From Clostridiales bacterium (GTDB lineage Bacteria > Bacillota > Clostridia > Christensenellales > CAG-138): 9,145 nucleotides of DNA. The position numbers and the translations under genes are program-made. The stretch is taken from NCBI GenBank assembly GCA_009783775.1, contig WRCT01000066.1, positions 1-9,145 of the forward strand, written 5' to 3'. The notes beneath the pieces are model-generated. The model did not search any database. It saw only the letters and a program-made list of their open reading frames with translations, and was not told where the DNA came from. Shown here piece by piece: positions 1-4,472 of the stretch. The stretch's first letter is position 1; each line of letters starts with the position of its first letter.

Positions 1-300
1 GTTATAGCGTTTCTTTAATACATCGTCACGCGCGTCCAAAAACAGGATCTCATAGGGTGTGTCCAGCGCGTCCAAAATCTCCAACACCTGCGCGGGATGG
101 CGCGACAGCAGGCTCTCGCGGCTGTCGATCGTCACAGCCGCCTTTTGCACGGGCGGGGTGGCCTGCTTGCACAGGACCACAAACCGCTCCAGCATATCGG
201 AGGGCAGGTTGTCCACGCAGAAGAAGCTCTGCTCCTCTAACGATTGCAGTGCCAGCGACTTTCCCGCGCCGCTCATGCCGGTGACGATTAGTAAGTACAT
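1..300 (-). CDS. rapZ: RapZ-type nucleotide-binding protein, N-terminal part (runs off window)
   Basis: The first 100 codons of a RapZ/YvcJ family P-loop protein; the remainder lies beyond the left edge. The translation begins MYLLIVTGMSGAGKS, with the Walker A motif GMSGAGKS at residues 8-15. Further family landmarks are FFCVDNLP (about 26-33), VTIDSRES (about 57-64) and LFLDARDDVLKKRYN (86-100). RapZ proteins bind nucleotides. In Escherichia coli RapZ directs RNase E to the small RNA GlmZ and so controls glucosamine-6-phosphate synthase, whereas in Bacillota the homologue YvcJ is linked to competence and its target is less clear. The ATG at 298-300 is preceded by GGAG at a 10-nt spacing. 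The gene starts 22 nt after the stop of the radical SAM gene, so the two are probably co-transcribed. The family call is firm; a GlmZ-type role here is not supported by anything visible. Confidence 0.93.
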   Translation of the reverse strand, partial: MYLLIVTGMSGAGKSLALQSLEEQSFFCVDNLPSDMLERFVVLCKQATPPVQKAAVTIDSRESLLSRHPAQVLEILDALDTPYEILFLDARDDVLKKRYN

Positions 301-322
301 ATCATAATCACTCCACGTTTAT

Positions 323-1627
323 TCAAGTAATGGCTTTACTTATTACTTTCACAAATTCTTCTCCGTTGGAGAAGGTTTTGATGGGGACATTCAGCCGTTC
401 GCTGAGTTGGGGCAGGGTCATGCCGTCCAGGAAGATGTCCTCGCCTTCGCGCAGCATATTGGTGGGCAGTAGCAGGGCCTTGCCCAGGGGTTTGCCCGCA
501 AGTTGTGCCAGCAGGTCCCCGCCCGTGATCAGCCCCGTGACGTGCACATTGCCGCCGAAGTAGCGGTTTTCGATGGCGTACTGGCGGATGGGGAGTTCCG
601 CGCGCCGGAGCAGATCGGCGAAGAAAGGCGCGGCCAAGGTGCCGCCGGCGACGGAGAATGAGGAATGAGGTGTGAGGAATGAGGAACTGCCATCCGCTAG
701 TGCGGAGAGAAATTCTTCCTCGAACAGGCGCAATAGTCCGACACCATTCTCGATCTGGGGGAAGTCGCCGTAGTGCTCGTAGGGGGGGAGTGGATGGTTT
801 GCAACCAGATACCATTCGTCAGCGAGGAAGATAAAGCCCTTTAATTCCTCATTCCTCGCCCCTAATTCCTCATCAACAGAGTCGATCACCTCCCCGCTCT
901 CCCCCGCCGTCCAGGGACGCAGCGGATAGAGCCCGTCACGAAACTTGGTGAGGCCCACCGGCACGATCGCCACGGAAAGACAGGCGGGGCGCAAGGCGGA
1001 CAAATCGGCAAGCGTTTGCGCCAGCACCGGACCGTCGTTTAGCCTCGGGCAGAGCACGATCTGCGCGTGGAAGGTGAGGCCCGCTTGCTTTAATGCTGTC
1101 AACCGTTCCATTAACTTGGCCGCGTCGGGATTGCCCATCAGTTCTGCACGGACCGCGCCATCCGTGGCGTGCACGGACACAAAGAGCGGGCAAACCCGAC
1201 GGCGCAGAATGCGGGCGAACTCCGCATCGTCCACATTCGTAAGCGAGATATAGTTGCCCATGATGAAGGACAGCCGCCAGTCGTCGTCCTTGACGCGCAG
1301 ACTGCTCCGCGCGCCCTTTGGCATTTGGTCGATAAAGCAAAAGCGGCAGCGGTTGCGGCAGGTGCGCGGAGGGCTCATGAGGCTTGTTTCAAAGGTCAGA
1401 CCCAGCGGCTCGGCCTCATCCTTGCACAGATTTATTTCGCGCGTGCGCCCGCTTTTATCCGCCAGCGTGAGGGTAAGATTTTCCTCTGCGGTGAGGGCCA
1501 GATAATCGACCAGATCCAGCACGGGCTCGCCATTGATCGCCAGCAAGGTCTCACCCTGCCGCACGTCCGCCTGCGCCGCGGGGGAGCGCGGCGTGGCAGC
1601 TATGATGGGCTGGCACAGATTTTTCAT
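323..1627 (-). CDS. PDZ / radical SAM / DUF512 protein (TIGR03279-like), 434 aa
   Basis: Putative radical SAM iron-sulfur enzyme of unknown reaction. Residues about 6-60 form a PDZ-like N-terminus (RQGETLLAINGEPVLDLVDY). The 4Fe-4S motif CRNRCRFC supplies C90, C94 and C97 in CxxxCxxC spacing. A radical SAM core follows to about residue 240, and then a DUF512-like region with the blocks ADEWYLV, PPYEHYGDFPQIENGVGL and VTGLITGGDLL. This order matches the PDZ/radical SAM/DUF512 family, which is widespread in Clostridia and cyanobacteria. I chose the ATG at 1625-1627: a TTG at 1643-1645 would add six residues but has no ribosome binding site, and the predicted -10 box lies only 6 nt before this ATG. 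Two stretches, residues 253-261 and 315-323, are translated heptamer repeats that sit in linkers. It probably shares a transcript with rapZ. The substrate is unknown. Confidence 0.9.
   Translation of the reverse strand: MKNLCQPIIAATPRSPAAQADVRQGETLLAINGEPVLDLVDYLALTAEENLTLTLADKSGRTREINLCKDEAEPLGLTFETSLMSPPRTCRNRCRFCFIDQMPKGARSSLRVKDDDWRLSFIMGNYISLTNVDDAEFARILRRRVCPLFVSVHATDGAVRAELMGNPDAAKLMERLTALKQAGLTFHAQIVLCPRLNDGPVLAQTLADLSALRPACLSVAIVPVGLTKFRDGLYPLRPWTAGESGEVIDSVDEELGARNEELKGFIFLADEWYLVANHPLPPYEHYGDFPQIENGVGLLRLFEEEFLSALADGSSSFLTPHSSFSVAGGTLAAPFFADLLRRAELPIRQYAIENRYFGGNVHVTGLITGGDLLAQLAGKPLGKALLLPTNMLREGEDIFLDGMTLPQLSERLNVPIKTFSNGEEFVKVISKAIT
660..686. repeat. Heptamer array inside the radical SAM gene, left arm
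   Basis: On the plus strand this is a tandem run of 7-bp units of the type GAATGAG, with one variant unit (GTGTGAG); the run starts a few bases earlier, near 654. It matches the reverse complement of 845-871 at 24 of 27 positions. Read on the minus strand in frame, it encodes a serine-rich stretch (SSFLTPHSSF) in a linker of the DUF512 region. The array runs straight into GGAACTGCC (683-691), the same 9-mer that forms the left stem of the intergenic hairpin at 1699-1720. Confidence 0.85.
845..871. repeat. Heptamer array inside the radical SAM gene, right arm (inverted)
   Basis: Runs of ATTCCTC-type 7-bp units, the inverted partner of 660-686, with 158 bp between the arms. In the minus-strand frame it encodes EELGARNEE (residues 253-261), immediately before the conserved block FIFLADEWYLV. 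The only mismatches to the partner arm are three single bases, so the two arms could pair in single-stranded DNA or RNA. Confidence 0.85.
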
Positions 1628-1633
1628 GGTAAC

Positions 1634-1662
1634 ATTGTAGCACAACGGAGGTTAATGTACAA
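1634..1662 (-). promoter_or_regulatory. Predicted promoter of the radical SAM gene, placed for a leaderless transcript
   Basis: An extended -10 box TGcTACAAT (TACAAT at 1634-1639) lies 17 bp from a weak -35 box TTGTAC (1657-1662). The -35 falls inside the heptamer array at 1654-1692. Only 6 nt separate the -10 from the ATG at 1627, so transcription would start at or next to the A of the start codon. No Shine-Dalgarno sequence precedes the ATG. This is inference from sequence spacing. Confidence 0.5.
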
Positions 1663-1692
1663 TGTAAAATGTACAATGTACAATGTACAATG
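1654..1692. repeat. Tandem heptamer array, consensus AATGTAC
   Basis: Five consecutive 7-bp units of AATGTAC (one reads AATGTAA), followed by a partial unit and AATGAATG. The array is the radical-SAM-proximal arm of a composite intergenic element that also contains the hairpin at 1699-1720 and the opposing array at 1751-1813. Part of the array supplies the predicted -35 box of the radical SAM gene. Confidence 0.9.
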
Positions 1693-1698
1693 AATGAA

Positions 1699-1720
1699 GG
1701 AACTGCCTTGCGGCAGTTCC
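1699..1720 (-). terminator. 9-bp hairpin, GNRA tetraloop on the minus strand; possible terminator
   Basis: A perfect 9-bp stem, GGAACTGCC paired with GGCAGTTCC, encloses a 4-base loop. Read on the minus strand the loop is GCAA, a stable GNRA tetraloop. The sequence after it (TTCATTCATTG) is only moderately T-rich, so termination after the small-protein gene is plausible but not certain. The hairpin sits at the centre of the composite heptamer element. Confidence 0.65.
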
Positions 1721-1750
1721 CTTTGAATGATTTTGGTTTATTGCGTCCTA

Positions 1751-1813
1751 CATTGATACATCGTGCATTGCAAATTACGCATTACGAATTACGCATTACG
1801 CATTGCGCATTAT
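1751..1813. repeat. Nine-unit heptamer array, consensus GCATTAC, overlapping a stop codon
   Basis: Nine 7-bp units in unbroken register, variants of GCATTAC (CATTGAT, ACATCGT, GCATTGC, AAATTAC, GAATTAC and others). In reverse complement the units read AATGCGT-like, that is, the same AATGnnn theme as the array at 1654-1692 but in the opposite orientation. The last unit contains the stop codon (TAA on the minus strand, 1810-1812) of the small-protein gene. Confidence 0.9.
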
Positions 1814-2004
1814 CTGTTGCTGAGCCAGTCGCCGAGCATTCCGCCGACCGAGAAGACGCCGCCGCCCGGTTCGCCGGGCAGAATGGTGCTGCCGTCGTCC
1901 TCATAGTCGTCGGTGCGCCCCTCGCCCACATAGTCCGATTCCCAAAGCAGATGCTCGAAACGGAAGGTAATGACGTCTATTGTTGGTGTTTCATATTTTA
2001 ACAT
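1810..2004 (-). CDS. Small acidic, glycine-rich protein, 64 aa, unknown function
   Basis: Starts MLKYETPTIDVITFRF, has an acidic middle (ESDYVGEGRTDDYEDDG) and a glycine-rich hydrophobic end (GEPGGGVFSVGGMLGDW). No signal peptide, membrane helix or cysteine is present. The opening resembles small Clostridia proteins that begin M-x-KYE-x-P followed by an alternating hydrophobic strand; I know of no established function for them. The ATG at 2002-2004 has GGAG 9 nt upstream, which argues for this start rather than the longer in-frame ORF to 2175 that overlaps the upstream gene. It lies 32 nt after the 705-residue protein's stop and is probably co-transcribed with it. Its stop codon falls in the heptamer array. 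Expression looks credible; the role is unknown. Confidence 0.72.
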   Translation of the reverse strand: MLKYETPTIDVITFRFEHLLWESDYVGEGRTDDYEDDGSTILPGEPGGGVFSVGGMLGDWLSNR

Positions 2005-2036
2005 TGCATTGTTCTCCAATCTCGTGTCTGGTCGGC

Positions 2037-4154
2037 TTAATAGGGGAAGGACATATAACGCGAGAACTTCGCGGCCAGCGGGTTGTGGAAGGTCTCCAAA
2101 ACGTCCGCGATACAGTTGTACTTCATAACGCCCTTGTACTCCACACCGTTGACGATGACAAAGGGCATGAAACATACCTCGAGATCCTGCCAGCCGGCCA
2201 TGCCCGTGGCGGATAGAGCAAAGGTGAGGGTGTTGCCTTGCGCGTCGAAGATACGCAGGCCGGTCGCCGCGTTCTCGGTATCATAAGCCCCGCTGCCATA
2301 CAGCGCGGCCTTTAGCGCGGCGGCGTCCATGGCGTTATAGGCGGCCTTCCATTCAATCGGTTTCCCGTTTTGCGTGCAGAAGTTTTTGTTCAAACGGTAC
2401 TGGTAGCGGTTGCTTCCCACAAAGTCGGCGTTCATATAGGTGGCGCCCGACGGCGTTAAGGGCTGCATACGCAGGGTGTACCAGCCGAATTCCAGGGTAT
2501 CGCCGTCGTTCTGCAGCAGTTTTTTCAGTTCTGTCAGGTTCAGCGTCGCGCTGAAACGAATGGCCGTGCCGTTTAGCTTGGCGGCCGCGCCCAGGTTTTC
2601 GATGTGAATGGGCAGGTTGTGCGGCGGGCTGGTGAGATCAGTTGCCAAGGCGGGCTTTTCAACGCGCATGAAGATATCCACCACGTCCGTGTAGGCGTCG
2701 CCGGTCGCCACATAGTTTCCGAAACGCCATTTGCTGCTGATTTTTGTATTGTTGGCGGAGCTGAACTTAATCAGCCGATTGTCGCTTTTGCCCTCGGGGT
2801 GATTGTACATGAGTTTCCAGCCGCAATGCCAAAGACCGCGAGGTGCGGTGATGCCCTCGGCAACGTTCCTCTCTTCACCATGTACATTGGTGAAATTCTG
2901 GACCAGGCCGATATGCTCCGAGAAGGTCCAGTCGGGATCCGTCCACTTGGGGTCGAGCTCATCGCTGGAGAAATAGGTCGCTTGATCCCACGGGTCCGTG
3001 GCCGGTACCCAACCGAGGCGGTTGTTCAAGTCATTGGTGAGTGTATAGGTGTTTGTGCCAACCTCTTTCAGCGTCCAGCGGTAGTCCTCGATATCCCTTA
3101 CGATGCTGAGGGGCAGTTTGAGATACTGCTGGTCTATCACTGCGGTAAAGTTGGTCGGAACCAAGCGGCCCATGGTGACGCCCGAATTCATAACGGTGAA
3201 TACGTTGGGCTGGGCGTTGCATCGCGCGGCGAGGACGATCTGCGCGCCGTCTTTGAGCTGGGCAAGATCGTTGATGCGGATCCACTCGCCGGTGTCCAGC
3301 ACGGGCTTGGACGGCGGATTGGTGTTGACGAAGAGATTCATCACAAAGTTGAAGGGCTGAATCGAGCCACTGCCATCCGCATTGATATTCTGAGTGTTGG
3401 GAACATTGTAACAGAAAGCGCCGACGTTCGGGTCGTTTGCCGACCAGGCCACCGTGTTGCTTCTGAACGACAGAGCACGCCTTGATACCAGCGGGGGGGT
3501 GATGAGGGAGGCAAAGTGAACGCTATCGTGGAGCACGTTGTGAATCTGGAACCCATCATGAGGCTCGGTCAAGTCGACGCCCAGAATTTTTGATGTTGTG
3601 TACTCCTCAAGCGACCAGTCGAAATCGCCTCTCTCAACGCGGTTCGTGAGATTGACGCCGCCCGTGTTGGGAGCGCCATTCTGGTCAAGGGCCACAAAAC
3701 CCATGGAGTGGATTCTCTTGTTGGCAGGCGAACAGGCCGAGAAGTTCCAGATGCCCGATTCTTTCTGGCTCGGTCGCACCTCAACCTCATCCATAATCCA
3801 GGCATAGTTTATGAAACCTGTAGCAGTCGTCGTGTCCGTACCGAGATATAGGTCACCACCCGACTCGACCACCGTCACTTGATACGTGCCATTGGCAAGT
3901 CGACCGGTCGGAATGGCAGGGAAAGCATTGGCGCGCAGGAGGTTATATTTCAGGGGATCGGTCGGATCGGACCGCGCTGCCACAACTAGCTGAAGCACTC
4001 TGTTCTCCACGTCGCAGAAGTCTTTCCAATCATTCAGTTCTTCAATGGTTGTGATGCGCATCCACGCGCTGGCCGTGTCGGCCTGGACGGTGAAGACGGG
4101 CAGCAGGGTGAGCGCCAGGACGAGGATCAGGATAAGGGATACAATTCTTTTCAT
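2037..4154 (-). CDS. Secreted protein with a duplicated module and a C-terminal beta-rich domain, 705 aa
   Basis: A Sec signal peptide (MKRIVSLILILVLALTLLPV, probable cleavage near residue 25) starts an otherwise unrecognised extracellular protein. Two related modules follow, at about 31-280 and 291-500. Each opens with W-[MI]-R-I plus a short helix (WMRITTIEEL; WIRINDLAQL), continues to VAAR or LAAR, has a W-x-[ML]-x-EV strand (YAWIMDEVEV; YRWTLKEVGT), and ends in a hydrophobic strand (VMNLFVNT; VVDIFMRVEK). Residues about 525-690 resemble a C-terminal module common in secreted Clostridia proteins (AIRFSATL, LEFGWYTLR, FMPFVIVNGVEYKGV). There is no sortase motif, lipobox, dockerin or catalytic motif I can name. 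The ATG has GAGGAG (4163-4168) 8 nt upstream and a strong promoter of its own. A carbohydrate- or surface-binding role is a guess. Confidence 0.85.
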   Translation of the reverse strand: MKRIVSLILILVLALTLLPVFTVQADTASAWMRITTIEELNDWKDFCDVENRVLQLVVAARSDPTDPLKYNLLRANAFPAIPTGRLANGTYQVTVVESGGDLYLGTDTTTATGFINYAWIMDEVEVRPSQKESGIWNFSACSPANKRIHSMGFVALDQNGAPNTGGVNLTNRVERGDFDWSLEEYTTSKILGVDLTEPHDGFQIHNVLHDSVHFASLITPPLVSRRALSFRSNTVAWSANDPNVGAFCYNVPNTQNINADGSGSIQPFNFVMNLFVNTNPPSKPVLDTGEWIRINDLAQLKDGAQIVLAARCNAQPNVFTVMNSGVTMGRLVPTNFTAVIDQQYLKLPLSIVRDIEDYRWTLKEVGTNTYTLTNDLNNRLGWVPATDPWDQATYFSSDELDPKWTDPDWTFSEHIGLVQNFTNVHGEERNVAEGITAPRGLWHCGWKLMYNHPEGKSDNRLIKFSSANNTKISSKWRFGNYVATGDAYTDVVDIFMRVEKPALATDLTSPPHNLPIHIENLGAAAKLNGTAIRFSATLNLTELKKLLQNDGDTLEFGWYTLRMQPLTPSGATYMNADFVGSNRYQYRLNKNFCTQNGKPIEWKAAYNAMDAAALKAALYGSGAYDTENAATGLRIFDAQGNTLTFALSATGMAGWQDLEVCFMPFVIVNGVEYKGVMKYNCIADVLETFHNPLAAKFSRYMSFPY

Positions 4155-4238
4155 TCTTTCGACTCCTCAAAATGCTTTACAGGAATGCCGGTTGTGCGCA
4201 GGCCAGGCCCCAATCCATAGTCCGAGCACGATTATATT

Positions 4239-4267
4239 ATTATAATTAAGATATTTTAACATATCAA
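4239..4267 (-). promoter_or_regulatory. Predicted sigma-A promoter of the 705-residue secreted protein
   Basis: -35 TTGATA (4262-4267) and -10 TATAAT (4239-4244) are separated by exactly 17 bp in an AT-rich stretch. The predicted leader is about 75-80 nt and ends in the GAGGAG site. An alternative pair (TTGCGT with TAAAAT, also 17 bp apart) overlaps it slightly upstream. No operator-like palindrome is evident. Confidence 0.75.
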
Positions 4268-4362
4268 AAGACGTGACGCAAGTTTTTTGTGAAAAAGATA
4301 TAATGTTTTTGTAAAGAAAATTGCTGTGGGAAGAGTGGAGTGTTGGGAGTTGAGCGAAGGAA

Positions 4363-4382
4363 GAAAACCCCTACGGGTTTTC
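4363..4382. terminator. 8-bp hairpin GAAAACCC / GGGTTTTC
   Basis: A perfect 8-bp stem with a 4-base loop (CTAC on the plus strand) inside the composite element. Read on the minus strand it is followed by TTCCTTC, so it could help end transcription after the 5'-nucleotidase-like gene. It lacks a proper T-run on that strand. Confidence 0.5.
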
Positions 4383-4396
4383 ATTCATTTTATTAT

Positions 4397-4417
4397 AAAC
4401 TGCGTTAGCAGTTTTTT
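4397..4417 (+). terminator. 7-bp hairpin with T6 tail, terminator-like on the plus strand
   Basis: The stem AAACTGC / GCAGTTT with loop GTTA is followed by a run of six T (4412-4417). This is the form of an intrinsic terminator, but on the plus strand, where no gene lies upstream. On the minus strand the tail is ATAATAAAATG, a poor terminator. It may instead be part of the repeat's own structure. Confidence 0.5.
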
Positions 4418-4446
4418 CATTCACTCCACTCTCAACACTCCACTCT

Positions 4447-4472
4447 CGAGTAGGGGCATTCGCCCCTACTCG
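4447..4472 (-). terminator. 11-bp perfect hairpin spanning a stop codon
   Basis: An 11-bp perfect inverted repeat (CGAGTAGGGGC on either strand) with a 4-base loop, GAAT on the minus strand. The last sense codon (GAG) and the stop codon (TAG, 4466-4468) of the 5'-nucleotidase-like gene are part of the stem. No T-run follows, so it may protect the mRNA end or be the boundary of the adjacent repeat rather than a classic terminator. Confidence 0.65.

Larger units (their letters stand above)
4332..4446. repeat. Composite inverted-repeat element with heptamer arms (MITE-like)
   Basis: The left arm 4332-4358 and right arm 4420-4446 are inverted copies matching at 24 of 27 positions. Both are built of 7-bp units; the right arm alternates CACTCCA with CTCTCAA or CTCTCGA. 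Between the arms lie two separate hairpins (4363-4382 and 4397-4414). The whole could fold as a long stem carrying two hairpins. No transposase is encoded. It has the same plan as the element at 1654-1813 but different heptamer sequences. Confidence 0.8.
4155..4465. other. Intergenic region of 311 bp: promoter half and repeat half
   Basis: The part next to the 705-residue protein gene (4155-4320) holds its ribosome binding site, leader and promoter in AT-rich sequence quite unlike the GC-rich coding DNA. The other part (4332-4472) is a composite repeat with inverted heptamer arms around two hairpins, plus a third hairpin across the stop codon of the upstream gene. I see no small gene in it on either strand. 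Confidence 0.8.

Noticed and set aside
1646..1693. Plus-strand GGAGG followed by ATG at the edge of the AATGTAC array, as a possible gene start
   Set aside because: The spacing is only 3 nt, the frame consists of translated heptamer repeat, and no recognisable product follows.
1751..1813. Possible CRISPR array
   Set aside because: The units are 7 bp and directly abutting with no spacers, and no cas gene is present.
1810..2004. Small protein as a RiPP precursor modified by the neighbouring radical SAM protein
   Set aside because: The radical SAM protein has PDZ and DUF512 parts rather than a peptide-maturase SPASM domain, appears to have its own promoter, and the peptide has no cysteines or clear leader/core division; no transporter or protease gene is nearby.
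1810..2175. Longer 121-residue version of the small protein starting at 2175
   Set aside because: It would overlap the end of the upstream gene by about 140 nt, and the internal ATG at 2004 has a well-spaced GGAG site.
2604..3485. Plus-strand open frame of 293 codons opposite the 705-residue secreted protein
   Set aside because: No motif, no ribosome binding site and wholly antisense to a gene with its own promoter, ribosome binding site and signal peptide.
4155..4238. Riboswitch or attenuator in the leader of the 705-residue protein gene
   Set aside because: The leader of about 75-80 nt shows no conserved riboswitch motif and no terminator-antiterminator pair.
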